Source: an uncultured Clostridia bacterium (GTDB taxonomy: Bacteria > Bacillota > Clostridia > Oscillospirales > Acutalibacteraceae). From it: 64,000 bases of DNA. Where the stretch lies: contig CALEII010000045.1 in assembly GCA_937876205.1 (NCBI GenBank), positions 1-64,000 on the forward strand, given 5' to 3'. Under the pieces are notes generated by a model. It saw only the letters and a program-made list of their open reading frames with translations, searched no databases and had not been told where the DNA came from. The position numbers and the translations under genes were made by a program. Position 1 is the stretch's first letter. Every line of letters starts with the position of its first letter. Positions 16,110-25,044 of this stretch are shown here, one piece after another.

Positions 16110-17750
16110 ATGAAAAGAATTATTTCTGTCATTCTCAGTTTAATGCTTATTTTATCCTGTGGCGGAATTACTGTTTTTGCAGCAGGAACTCAGGGTATTG
16201 CAGAATCTGCAGGCAGTTCACTTACAAAGGGCTTTTACGACACACTCAATATTGTGGTAGAAAAGCTTGTCAGTATGATTTGCAAGATTTACCCCAACCC
16301 TGCTGACTGGCAGTCTCTTGCTGATTACGACAGTGAGGAAGTCGGTTTTCTTGCAGGTCGTGACACATATCAGACAGAAGCTGCTGACGGTGCTTACTGG
16401 AGCCTTGGCTACGCAAGCCGCAGTATCCTTCCCGAAGATGTTGATGAGGGCAAATACAATCTCGGCAGAGACCTTATGAACAAAATTGCTGAGGGTGTTT
16501 ATGATGACCAGAGAATCCGTGTTGCAGTTATTGATGACAACAGCGGCGAAGGTGCAGTTGTTTTAGGTGCAATTGATGCTCTCGGCGTAACATCAACAGA
16601 CACACGCTCAATCCGCAAGGCTGTTCTTAATTACTGTGAAGAACAGGGTATCAAAGTTGCAAGCATAAACATTTCTGCAACTCATGCTCACTCCGCTCTC
16701 GACACTCAGGGTGTCAGCACAGAGTTTTTCAAGAAGCTTCTTCTCGGTTTTGCATACAATGCAATGGGCAATACAGATTCACTTCCCGGTATGGAAAATG
16801 CTGATTATTTCAAAGAATATTTTGTAGCCCAGTCTGTTGAAGCTGTCAAAGATGCTCTTGCAGATATGGAAAGCGGTAAGCTTTACTTTGATGAAATCGA
16901 TTTTAGTGAATTCATCCACGATAAAAGAGATCTCATCGCTAAAGAAGATGTTCCCGCAACAGCAGCTCTTTATTTTGTTCCCGATTCAGGCAGTGAAGCA
17001 ACATACATCACAGACATCACCTGCCACGCAACATCATTCAGTGCAAGCAACGGTCTTGTAGGCTCTGACTACATCTACTATATGGATCAGTACATCAAGG
17101 AACAGACAGGTGCAAACCTTGTTATGGTTCCCGGTGCAGTAGGTCAGATGTCAAGAGATATTGAGGTTGACACAACAGGTATGACAGAGTGGGAAGATAT
17201 GGGTGCTTCCGCAAAGGCTCTGGGCACAGAATTTGCAAAGCTTGTGCTTGCAGCTGACTTCTCAGAGGAGCTTTCTCCCGTACTCAATGCAACACATAAA
17301 GAAATTTTCATCACTCCCGAAAACAGCATTCTTGTTCTTGCCTGCGAAATCAGACTTGTCAACAACAAGGTATTCCTTGACAGCAACGGCAATGCACTTA
17401 TGCCCTCGGAAATGGGTTATGTTGAATTCGGCAACAGATTTGCTCTTGCACTCTTCCCCGCTGAGCTTTACCCCGAAGTATTCTGGGATGATGAAATCAC
17501 AAACGGCACAACCTGGGACGATGCAACATGGGATTATGACTGTCTCGGTGATGCAGTTGACGGCGTAGCAATTTACCCTGTAAGCATCACAAACGATGCT
17601 CTCGGTTATGTTCTCACTGACAACAACTTTGCTTTTATGGGACACATTATCGGTGATGAAATTGCTGACGAAGTTCTTTCAGTGGGCAAGCATATGGGCT
17701 CATTCCTCGTTGAAGAATATTACGATATGCTTGAAAGCTATGTAAAATAA
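16110..17750 (+). CDS. Secreted neutral/alkaline ceramidase-like protein
   Basis: The 546-residue protein starts with a clear signal peptide (KRIISVILSLMLILSCGG then VFAAG, cleavage near residue 25). The body resembles the catalytic domain of neutral/alkaline ceramidases: NISATHAHSALDTQG corresponds to the metal-binding THTHSGP-type loop, TCHATSF to the HPTS-type histidine block, and MVPGAVGQMSRDI to the NGAQGDVSP-type block. All three are altered. Neutral ceramidases hydrolyse the N-acyl bond of ceramide using zinc; whether this one does is open. It is exported and has its own promoter and terminator. ATG 16110 is chosen for the AAGGAGG site and signal peptide. Confidence 0.7.
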   Translation: MKRIISVILSLMLILSCGGITVFAAGTQGIAESAGSSLTKGFYDTLNIVVEKLVSMICKIYPNPADWQSLADYDSEEVGFLAGRDTYQTEAADGAYWSLGYASRSILPEDVDEGKYNLGRDLMNKIAEGVYDDQRIRVAVIDDNSGEGAVVLGAIDALGVTSTDTRSIRKAVLNYCEEQGIKVASINISATHAHSALDTQGVSTEFFKKLLLGFAYNAMGNTDSLPGMENADYFKEYFVAQSVEAVKDALADMESGKLYFDEIDFSEFIHDKRDLIAKEDVPATAALYFVPDSGSEATYITDITCHATSFSASNGLVGSDYIYYMDQYIKEQTGANLVMVPGAVGQMSRDIEVDTTGMTEWEDMGASAKALGTEFAKLVLAADFSEELSPVLNATHKEIFITPENSILVLACEIRLVNNKVFLDSNGNALMPSEMGYVEFGNRFALALFPAELYPEVFWDDEITNGTTWDDATWDYDCLGDAVDGVAIYPVSITNDALGYVLTDNNFAFMGHIIGDEIADEVLSVGKHMGSFLVEEYYDMLESYVK

Positions 17751-17764
17751 ATCTGAAACATCAA

Positions 17765-17796
17765 ATGGCCGTGCAGTCTTTGGATTGCACGGTCAT
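17765..17796 (+). terminator. Terminator of the ceramidase-like gene
   Basis: ATGGCCGTGCA pairs with TGCACGGTCAT (one G-T pair) around a ten-base loop, followed by TTTCATTTC. Confidence 0.75.
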
Positions 17797-17817
17797 TTTC
17801 ATTTCACTCTCTTTCTT

Positions 17818-17850
17818 ATGACATTTTTCTCATCTGCCGTAGTTTATAAT
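17818..17850 (+). promoter_or_regulatory. Candidate spoIIG promoter with wide spacer
   Basis: A perfect TATAAT (17845-17850) lies 25 bases before the GTG start. The best -35-like hexamer, ATGACA (17818-17823), is 21 bases away. The B. subtilis spoIIG promoter is known for a 22-base spacer that requires Spo0A, so this may be the same class. No clean Spo0A box is obvious. Confidence 0.4.
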
Positions 17851-17874
17851 GTCTTTACCAAGGGGTGAGCAACT

Positions 17875-18735
17875 GTGAAGCAGGTCATATACATTGATGT
17901 GTTGGTTTTTCTGAATATGATAATAACATTTCTGCTTCTGCTTGCCGCATCAAGGATGATGAAGCTTTTCCCCTCTTCAGGAAGAATGACTCTTGCCTGC
18001 ATACTGGGCGGTTTTTCATCACTGATAATTCTGGCACCTGAAATGGGCTTTTTTCTTTCACTTCTTACAAAGCTGCTGTTTTCTGTTGTGATTGTTTCAT
18101 GCGCATACAATCCGAAATCATTACCCGCAATTGCTAAAGAAACGGCCTACTTTTTTGCTGTTAATTTCATTTTTGCAGGTATGATGCTGTTTGCCTCATC
18201 ACTGCCGGGGATATCACTTGTCAGCTACAACAACGGAGCTGTGTACATAAATTTCTCATTTTTCTCATTGATTGCTTCCTGCGTTATATGCTATTTGATA
18301 ACCTGTCTGCTCAACAGATTTTCGAGACACAAGGCAAGTCACTGTGAAATACTGTCAGCCGAGATATACGTAGATAAAAAAAGCGTAAGAGCTGCTGCAA
18401 TTGCAGACTCAGGCAACGCACTGACAGATCCTTACACGGGCAAAAGTGTAATTGTTGCAGACAAGAGCACTCTTCAGTCTGTTCTGCCTGAAAATGTAAA
18501 ACAATATTTTGCAGACGGCATCTGTGAGGGAATAAAGCTTATTCCCTGCAAAACTGTTTCAGGCTCAGCCTTACTGCCCTGCTTCAGAGCTGACAGAATA
18601 ACAATAAAAGACGAAAATACAAAAATCGAAATATATGACAGTCTTATTGCAGTCAGCAGTGAAAGGCTGACGGAAATAATTCTGCCCGTTTCGGTAATTT
18701 CAGAAAGGAGAAAAACAGATGTCACAACAGGATAG
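17875..18735 (+). CDS. spoIIGA: Sporulation sigma-E factor processing peptidase
   Basis: SpoIIGA is the septum-membrane aspartic protease that cuts the pro-sequence from sigma-E in the mother cell when it receives the SpoIIR signal. The 286-residue protein has five N-terminal membrane segments (starting KQVIYIDVLVFLNMIITF) and a cytoplasmic protease domain with the active-site motif ADSGNALTDPYTGKSVIV. It starts at GTG 17875, with AGGGGTGA six bases upstream. Its last 17 bases overlap the sigE start, as in other spore formers. Confidence 0.95.
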   Translation: MKQVIYIDVLVFLNMIITFLLLLAASRMMKLFPSSGRMTLACILGGFSSLIILAPEMGFFLSLLTKLLFSVVIVSCAYNPKSLPAIAKETAYFFAVNFIFAGMMLFASSLPGISLVSYNNGAVYINFSFFSLIASCVICYLITCLLNRFSRHKASHCEILSAEIYVDKKSVRAAAIADSGNALTDPYTGKSVIVADKSTLQSVLPENVKQYFADGICEGIKLIPCKTVSGSALLPCFRADRITIKDENTKIEIYDSLIAVSSERLTEIILPVSVISERRKTDVTTG

Positions 18736-19444
18736 TTCAGTATTGGGACTGTTGTATAAAATTTTTTGTGATGTGAAATATAAGGTGCTGGGGACTGAGA
18801 TTTATTACATAAACGGTCCGCAGTCGCTGCCTGCCCCGTTGGGCAAGGAAGAGGAAGAAGAATGCATAAACAGAATTATGAACGGCGACAACTCCGTCAG
18901 AGAGAAGCTGATAACACATAATCTGCGCCTTGTTGTCTACATTGCAAAAAAATTTGAAAACACGGGAATATATGTGGAAGATCTTGTCTCAATAGGCACA
19001 ATAGGTCTTATAAAAGCAGTCAATACATTCTGTCCTGAAAAGAACATCAAGCTGGCAACGTATGCGTCAAGATGTATTGAAAATGAAATTCTGATGTATC
19101 TGCGTAAAACGGCAAACAGAAAAACCGAGATATCGTTTGACGAGCCGTTGAACACAGACAGAGACGGTAATGAATTACTTTTGTCTGATGTGCTCGCCGA
19201 GGATGGTGAAAGCATTAACTATAACATTGAATATGAAGATGAAAAAAAGCTCCTCAGGTCTGTTGTTGCAAGACTTGACGAGCGTGAAAGAATGATTATA
19301 AATATGAGGTTCGGCATAGACGGCTGTAAGGAGCACACACAGAAGGAGGTTGCCGATATTATGGGGATTTCACAAAGCTATATATCACGGCTTGAAAAAA
19401 GAATAATCAAAAAAATAAAAAAAGAAATGGAAGCCGCAGGCTGA
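18719..19444 (+). CDS. sigE: RNA polymerase sporulation sigma factor sigma-E
   Basis: The early mother-cell sigma factor, 241 residues. The N-terminus carries the pro-sequence and the conserved YYINGPQSLPAPL. Region 2 is NLRLVVYIAKKFENTG and EDLVSIGTIGLIKAVNTF with ATYASRCIENEILMYLR; region 4 is LDERERMIINMRFGI and TQKEVADIMGISQSYISRLE. Its start lies inside spoIIGA. In many Bacillota sigG follows directly; here a terminator and the convergent gdhA come next, so sigG is elsewhere. Confidence 0.97.
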   Translation: MSQQDSSVLGLLYKIFCDVKYKVLGTEIYYINGPQSLPAPLGKEEEEECINRIMNGDNSVREKLITHNLRLVVYIAKKFENTGIYVEDLVSIGTIGLIKAVNTFCPEKNIKLATYASRCIENEILMYLRKTANRKTEISFDEPLNTDRDGNELLLSDVLAEDGESINYNIEYEDEKKLLRSVVARLDERERMIINMRFGIDGCKEHTQKEVADIMGISQSYISRLEKRIIKKIKKEMEAAG

Positions 19445-19449
19445 AAAAA

Positions 19450-19489
19450 TGGCGCCGTGTTCGCAAGAACTCAGCGCCTTATTTTTATT
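19450..19489. terminator. Bidirectional terminator between sigE and gdhA
   Basis: GGCGC-CG-TGTTC-GCAA-GAAC-TCA-GCGCC with TTATTTTTATT on the plus side and ATTTTTTC on the minus side. Confidence 0.8.
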
Positions 19490-19496
19490 CTTATTA

Positions 19497-20840
19497 TCAG
19501 AAAATACCCTGTGAAAGCATAGCATCTGCAACCTTTGCAAAGCCTGCAATGTTTGCACCTGCAACAAGGTTATAACCAAGACCGTATTCCTCTGCAGCTG
19601 CTGCTGATGAATCGTGAATTGACTTCATAATGTGCTTGAGCTTTTCATCAACCTCTTCACTTGTCCATGAATATCTTGATGAGTTCTGGCTCATTTCAAG
19701 GGCTGAAACTGCAACACCGCCTGCGTTAACTGCCTTTGAAGGAGCAACAACCTTGCAGTTTTCCATAAGGTATGCAAGAGCTTCGTTTGTTGTGGGCATA
19801 TTTGCAACTTCGATGTAGTAAGGAACACCGTTTTCAGCAAGCTGCTGTGCTTCCTTCATACCGATTTCGTTCTGAGTAGCGCAAGGCATTGCAACGTCAA
19901 CCTTAACGCCCCAGGGCTTCTGACCGGGGAAGAATTCAACACCGAATTTATCAGCGTAATCCTGAACCTTGTCTCTGCCTGATGCACGCATCTCAAGAAG
20001 ATAGTTGATCTTTTCATCTGTAACGATACCGTCGGGATCGTAAACATAACCGTCGGGACCTGAAATTGTAACAACCTTACCGCCGAGCTCAGCAACCTTC
20101 TTTGCTGTACCCCAGGCAACGTTACCGAAGCCTGAAACAGCAAAAGTCTTGCCCTTTACTTCTTCACCGAAGTGCTTGAGAACCTCTGCAGCATAGTAAA
20201 CAGCACCAAAGCCTGTAGCCTCGGGTCTGATGAGTGAGCCGCCGTATGAGAGCCCCTTACCTGTGAGAACACCGTTCTCGAATGAGCCCTTGATTCGTCT
20301 GAACTGACCGAAGAGGTAGCCGATTTCTCTGCCGCCGACACCGATATCACCTGCAGGAACGTCAAGGTTAGGACCGATGTGTCTGTAAAGCTCTGTCATG
20401 AATGACTGGCAGAAACGAAGAATTTCTCCGTCACTCTTGCCTCTGGGGTCAAAGTCCGAACCGCCCTTTGCACCGCCGATGGGAAGACCTGTAAGGCTGT
20501 TTTTAAATGTCTGCTCAAATGCAAGGAACTTCATAATTCCGATGTAAACCGAGGGATGGAAACGAAGACCGCCCTTATAAGGACCGATTGCACCGTTGAA
20601 CTGTACACGGTAACCGGTGTTGACCTGAACCTTACCATCATCGTCAACCCATGTGACTCTGAAAGCAATCTGTCTTTCCGGCTCAACCATTCTTTCAAGA
20701 AGGCCTGCCTTTTCGTACTCGGGATGCTGCTCAATAACGGGAACAAGAGATGTAAGCACCTCTGTTACGGTCTGGACAAACTCCGGTTCGTTAGCATGCT
20801 TCTTTGCAACGCTGTCAATAACTCTCTGAACATAACTCAT
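19497..20840 (-). CDS. gdhA: Glutamate dehydrogenase (NADP-type, hexameric)
   Basis: It makes glutamate from 2-oxoglutarate and ammonia. The 447-residue length and motifs are those of the hexameric short GDH: PYKGGLRFHPSV, PIGGAKGGSDFDPRGKSD with the catalytic lysine region, GPNLDVPAGDIGVGGREI, and the Rossmann motif VSGFGNVAWGTAKK. Its ribosome binding site AAGGAGAG is strong. It stands alone; the 205-base AT-rich gap upstream shows no riboswitch that I can recognise. Confidence 0.97.
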   Translation of the reverse strand: MSYVQRVIDSVAKKHANEPEFVQTVTEVLTSLVPVIEQHPEYEKAGLLERMVEPERQIAFRVTWVDDDGKVQVNTGYRVQFNGAIGPYKGGLRFHPSVYIGIMKFLAFEQTFKNSLTGLPIGGAKGGSDFDPRGKSDGEILRFCQSFMTELYRHIGPNLDVPAGDIGVGGREIGYLFGQFRRIKGSFENGVLTGKGLSYGGSLIRPEATGFGAVYYAAEVLKHFGEEVKGKTFAVSGFGNVAWGTAKKVAELGGKVVTISGPDGYVYDPDGIVTDEKINYLLEMRASGRDKVQDYADKFGVEFFPGQKPWGVKVDVAMPCATQNEIGMKEAQQLAENGVPYYIEVANMPTTNEALAYLMENCKVVAPSKAVNAGGVAVSALEMSQNSSRYSWTSEEVDEKLKHIMKSIHDSSAAAAEEYGLGYNLVAGANIAGFAKVADAMLSQGIF

Positions 20841-21045
20841 TTCTATGCACTCTCCTTATGAAGAAAAATAGTCTGCAAAAAATATATTTCCTTAAAAATA
20901 TATTATATTTTATATCCGAAAGAATAAAATTGCAAGAAAAATGAATAAATATTTGAAATTTTATAGAAAAATACAGAAACTATCCGGCTCACAAAAATTT
21001 TTTAGGAAAATTGCAAAAACAAGAAACTGAAAAACGGATCAATTT

Positions 21046-21507
21046 TCATTTAAGAAACATTAAAAGTCCCTGACATGCCTCATAAATATCAGCATATGTG
21101 ACATCAAATCTGCCTGAATACCACGGGTCTGCAACATCACCTTTTCTTAATGTGAAATCCATCATTTTATATACTTTTTCCATTTTGTCCGAACCGAATA
21201 TACGGCTTATGTTGCGAATATTGTTGCTGTCCATTGCAATAAACATATCATATTTGTCATAGTCACTTTTTTTTAGCTGAACGGCACTTTTTCCGTCACA
21301 GGAAATGCCGTGCTTTGCAAGCTCTGCTTTTGCGGGAGGATAAACAGGATTACCGATATCACCCCATATTTCTTCTGTGCTTGTGGCAGAAGATGCAACA
21401 TAAAATTCAGCTTCCCTACCCTGTTTTTTAACCATATCCCTGAGTATGAATTCAGCCATCGGCGAACGGCATATATTGCCGTGGCAGACGAACATTATTC
21501 TTGTCAT
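21046..21507 (-). CDS. Low-molecular-weight protein-tyrosine phosphatase
   Basis: The 153-residue protein has the LMW-PTP P-loop at its N-terminus, FVCHGNICRSPMAE (C-x5-R-S), and the general-acid loop ADPWYSGRFDVTYADI near residue 125. These enzymes remove phosphate from phosphotyrosine, or from arginine in the YwlE group. The residue after Gly-Asn is Ile, and substrate choice between Tyr and Arg cannot be set from this. No tyrosine kinase or capsule operon adjoins it. GGTGA precedes the ATG. Confidence 0.9.
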   Translation of the reverse strand: MTRIMFVCHGNICRSPMAEFILRDMVKKQGREAEFYVASSATSTEEIWGDIGNPVYPPAKAELAKHGISCDGKSAVQLKKSDYDKYDMFIAMDSNNIRNISRIFGSDKMEKVYKMMDFTLRKGDVADPWYSGRFDVTYADIYEACQGLLMFLK

Positions 21508-21556
21508 AAAATCACCACTTTAGCCAAAGAAAATTTTTTCTGTTTAAAAGACAAAT

Positions 21557-21590
21557 GGGGATGTAAAAAAACCTTCGTTTTCACATCCCC
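21557..21590 (-). terminator. Terminator of the acyl-CoA ligase gene
   Basis: GGGGATGT and its complement ACATCCCC close an 18-base loop; on the minus strand ATTTGTCTTTT follows. Confidence 0.65.
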
Positions 21591-21597
21591 TTCTGAT

Positions 21598-23238
21598 TCA
21601 GTTTGTAGTCTGTGCTTCAACAAGTCTTTCTCCACAGTAAATCTCACGCAGTCTGGGCTTTTCGATTTTACCTGTGGGATTTCTCGGCACGTCAGCAAAG
21701 ATAATCTTCTTAGGTCTCTTGTATCTGGGAAGGTCATCGCAGAATTCGATAATTTCATCCTCTGTACAGGTCATATCAGGCTTGATTTCAATGATTGCTG
21801 CTGCAATTTCACCGAGTCTCTTGTCAGGAAGACCGATAACCGCAACGTCCTTAATCTTATCATAAGCTCTGAGATAATCTTCAATCTGAACGGGATAAAG
21901 GTTTTCACCGCCGCTGATTATAACATCCTTTTTACGGTCAACAAGGTAAATAAAGCCGTCTTCATCAGTTTTTGCCATATCACCTGTAAGAAGCCAGCCG
22001 TCATCTGTCAGCACTTCTGCAGATGCTTCGGGATTCTTATAGTAGCACTTCATAACGCCTGCACCCCTGACGGCAAGCTCACCAACTTCACCCTGTGCAA
22101 CTTCGTTTCTGTGCTCGTCAACAATCTTTGTTTCCCAGCCGTAGCCTGCAATACCGATTGCGCCGACCTTATGGATATTTTCAACACCCAGATGCACACA
22201 TCCGGGGCCGATTGACTCAGACAGACCATAGTTTGTGTCATAATCGTGGTCAGGGAAAACAGTCTTCCAACGCTTTATAAGGCTGGGAGGAACGGGCTGA
22301 GCACCGACGTGCATAAGTCTCCACTGAGAAATTCTGTAATCGTCAAGATTTATTTCGCCTCTGTCGATTGAGTCAAGAATATCCTGAGCCCAGGGCACAA
22401 GCAGCCATACGATAGTGGCTTTTTCTTCTGAAACTGCCTGAAGCACCCACTCGGGCTTAACGCCTCTGAGAAGAACAGCCTTACTGCCTGAAAGAAGACT
22501 GCCGAACCAGTGCATTTTTGCTCCTGTATGATAAAGAGGCGGAATACACAGAAAAACATCATCACGTGTCTGTGAATGATGGTTCTGTTCAGCCTTACAG
22601 GAATGAACAAGAGCCGCATGGGTATGTAAAATAGCCTTGGGGAAGCCTGTTGTACCTGATGAGAAATATATTGCCGCATAATCGTCATCGCTGATTTCAA
22701 CGGGAGGAACGATTGTAGAGCAGTAATATGTCATTTCTGCATAGTTATCAGCGTAGTCGGGTGTTTCGTCGTGCTTGCCTACAAAGAAATAGTCATCAAT
22801 ATTCATTTCGTCTTTTACTGCAGTAACACGCTCCGTGAATTCGGGACCGAAAACAAGCATTCTGACATCGGCAAGGTCTGCACAATATTTTATTTCGTCT
22901 GCAGCATAACGGTAATTCATAGGCACTGCGAGAGCACCTGTCTTGAGAATACCGAAGTAAATCGGGAGCCATTCAAGGCAGTTCATAAGAAGAATTGCAA
23001 CCTTGTCGCCCTTTCTGATACCTCTTGTAAAAAGGAAATTTGCAAAACGGTTTGCCTTGACATCAAATTCACGCCAAGTCATTTCACGGCGGTATTTTTC
23101 CGATTCTGATGCCTCGATAAGATTATATTCACGCCATGTGATATTTCTTTCGGGCTGATTTGCGGGGTTTATCTCCACAAGACTTACATCATTGGGGTAA
23201 AGTCTTGCATTTCTTTCGAGAAATTCTGTGATTGGCAT
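21598..23238 (-). CDS. Acyl-CoA ligase (class I adenylate-forming enzyme)
   Basis: The 546-residue protein activates a carboxylic acid with ATP and loads it on CoA. Motifs: A3 IYFSSGTTGFPKAILHTH near residue 190, A5 TNYGLSESIGPG, A7/A8 WLLTGDMAKTDEDGFIYLV and RKKDVIISGGENLYP, and A10 NPTGKIEKPRLRE with the catalytic lysine. Near the N-terminus two related WRE blocks (ITWREYNLIEAS and MTWREFDVKANR) look like a local duplication. The acid substrate is unknown. A sodium:solute symporter gene lies 77 bases upstream on the same strand and could import it. Confidence 0.9.
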   Translation of the reverse strand: MPITEFLERNARLYPNDVSLVEINPANQPERNITWREYNLIEASESEKYRREMTWREFDVKANRFANFLFTRGIRKGDKVAILLMNCLEWLPIYFGILKTGALAVPMNYRYAADEIKYCADLADVRMLVFGPEFTERVTAVKDEMNIDDYFFVGKHDETPDYADNYAEMTYYCSTIVPPVEISDDDYAAIYFSSGTTGFPKAILHTHAALVHSCKAEQNHHSQTRDDVFLCIPPLYHTGAKMHWFGSLLSGSKAVLLRGVKPEWVLQAVSEEKATIVWLLVPWAQDILDSIDRGEINLDDYRISQWRLMHVGAQPVPPSLIKRWKTVFPDHDYDTNYGLSESIGPGCVHLGVENIHKVGAIGIAGYGWETKIVDEHRNEVAQGEVGELAVRGAGVMKCYYKNPEASAEVLTDDGWLLTGDMAKTDEDGFIYLVDRKKDVIISGGENLYPVQIEDYLRAYDKIKDVAVIGLPDKRLGEIAAAIIEIKPDMTCTEDEIIEFCDDLPRYKRPKKIIFADVPRNPTGKIEKPRLREIYCGERLVEAQTTN

Positions 23239-23277
23239 TTAAAAACTCCTTAAATTTTATTTTATCATATACAGCAC

Positions 23278-23306
23278 GGTAACCTCCCGTGACGGGAGGT
23301 TCCGAT
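23278..23306 (-). promoter_or_regulatory. Hairpin between symporter and ligase genes
   Basis: AACCTCCCGT and ACGGGAGGTT form a perfect ten-base stem with a one-base centre, in the gap between two same-strand genes. There is no adjoining T-run, so it may be an attenuator, processing site or protein site rather than a terminator. Confidence 0.5.
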
Positions 23307-23315
23307 TATATTAAA

Positions 23316-24899
23316 TTATTTTTCTTCAAGTGTTTCTTTGACGGATACAAGCACCTTCTTATCGTATCCTGCAAACTTTTCTTCGACTTCGTCTTTTTTC
23401 ATCTTAGGTGTAACAAGGCTTACAACAGGAACAAGTACAAGTCCGCCGACCATTGCAAGAACACCGCTTCTGATTGATGATGCAAACAGGTATGAGAACA
23501 CTTCACCGCTGAATGAAATCACGCCGAATGAAACAAGAAGCTGAATAATTGTGACTGCAATACCGAATGCGTAACAGCACCATACTGAAGCCTTTGTTAT
23601 GCCTTTCCAATAAAGCCCATAGAGGAAAGGAGCAAGGAATGCGCCTGCAAGTGCGCCCCATGAAACACCCATCATCTGAGCTATGAATGTAAAGCCGAAC
23701 ATATCCTTTACAATGGCAATAACTGCCGAAACAATAACGAAGAATGCTATAAAAATTCTCATAACGAGAAGCTTTTTCTTTTCGGTCATCTTCTCTTTTC
23801 TGTTGATAACATCAAGTGTAAGAGTGGAGCTTGATGTGAGAACAAGAGATGAAAGTGTTGACATTGAAGCTGCAAGAACAAGAACAATTACGATTGCTAT
23901 TATTACATCGCCCCAGGCATACTGTGATAATGTACCGAGCATTGCCGGAACTATAGCATCAAAAGAAACCTTTCCCTCTGCAGAAACGATACCCGGAACC
24001 TCACTGTAAAGTCTGCCGAAGCCACCGAGGAAGTAGCATCCGCCTGCAACAATAATTGCAAATACGGTTGAGATAATTGTGCCCTTCTTGATTGAATCCT
24101 CACTCTTGATGGCATAGAACTTGCCGACCATCTGAGGCAGACCCCAGGTACCCAGTGATGTAAGAATAACAACAAAGAGCAGTGCAAGCGGGTCAGGACC
24201 GAAGAATGATGTAAAAGAGCCATCCATAGAAGACGTTGTATTTTCTACCTGAGAAAGAGTAGCAACAGCCTCCATAAATCCGCCGTTTGATTTAAGAACA
24301 GCCGCAATGACTGCAACAATGCCGACAAGCATTATGATACCCTGAACGAAGTCGTTAATGGCAGTTGCCATATATCCGCCGAAAACAACGTATACACAGG
24401 TCAGCAGAGCCATAACTATTATACACACATAATAGGGAATGTCAAATGCCATATTGAAAAGGCTTGAAAGGCCGTTATAAAGCGAAGCTGTGTAAGGAAT
24501 AAGGAAAATGAAAACAATAACCGATGCTGCAATTTTAAGTGATTCGGAATTAAAACGTTTGCCGAAGAAATCGGGCATAGTTCTTGAATCGATATGCTGA
24601 GTCATAACTCTTGTTCTTCTGCCGAGAATAACCCAGGCAAGAAGTGAGCCGATGAAAGCATTGCCGAGACCTATCCATGTGGATGCAAGACCGAAGTTCC
24701 AACCGAACTGACCTGCATAGCCGATAAAAATAACTGCCGAAAAATATGAAGTACCGAAAGCAAAAGCAGTGAGCCACGGTCCTACACTTCTGCCGCCAAG
24801 AACAAAACCGTTAACATCTGTAGCATTTTTACGGCAATATATACCAATACCTATCATACCTGCGAAAAAGACGACCAACAGAATTATTTTAATTGCCAT
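23316..24899 (-). CDS. Sodium:solute symporter family transporter
   Basis: A 527-residue inner-membrane protein with about 13 hydrophobic segments, typical of the SSS family (PutP/PanF/SGLT-like). Family features are FVLGGRSVGPWLTAFAFGTSYFS near the N-terminus and the later block VLAASMSTLSSLVLTSSSTLT, which corresponds to the sodium site region. The substrate is not readable. The frame opens at an ATG at 24923, but only the ATG at 24899 has a ribosome binding site (GGAGAGG), so the shorter form is used. It may be co-transcribed with the acyl-CoA ligase. Confidence 0.88.
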   Translation of the reverse strand: MAIKIILLVVFFAGMIGIGIYCRKNATDVNGFVLGGRSVGPWLTAFAFGTSYFSAVIFIGYAGQFGWNFGLASTWIGLGNAFIGSLLAWVILGRRTRVMTQHIDSRTMPDFFGKRFNSESLKIAASVIVFIFLIPYTASLYNGLSSLFNMAFDIPYYVCIIVMALLTCVYVVFGGYMATAINDFVQGIIMLVGIVAVIAAVLKSNGGFMEAVATLSQVENTTSSMDGSFTSFFGPDPLALLFVVILTSLGTWGLPQMVGKFYAIKSEDSIKKGTIISTVFAIIVAGGCYFLGGFGRLYSEVPGIVSAEGKVSFDAIVPAMLGTLSQYAWGDVIIAIVIVLVLAASMSTLSSLVLTSSSTLTLDVINRKEKMTEKKKLLVMRIFIAFFVIVSAVIAIVKDMFGFTFIAQMMGVSWGALAGAFLAPFLYGLYWKGITKASVWCCYAFGIAVTIIQLLVSFGVISFSGEVFSYLFASSIRSGVLAMVGGLVLVPVVSLVTPKMKKDEVEEKFAGYDKKVLVSVKETLEEK

Positions 24900-24999
24900 T
24901 ACTACCTCTCCTTTTCTATTCATTATGTCATTACTTTAAAGCAGTGAAGAAAAATTTAACGATAGTATATACCATTGATTCATATTTGTCAAGAGAAAA

Positions 25000-25038
25000 T
25001 TAAAAAAATTATGCAGAGTGTTTTTTCACTCTGCATAA
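25000..25038 (-). terminator. Terminator of the beta-galactosidase gene
   Basis: TTATGCAGAGTG pairs perfectly with CACTCTGCATAA around a six-base loop, and the minus strand continues with seven T. Confidence 0.85.
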
Positions 25039-25044
25039 ACATAT

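Noticed and set aside
20841..21045. Riboswitch upstream of gdhA
   Set aside because: The gap is plain AT-rich sequence without a conserved aptamer pattern that I can see.
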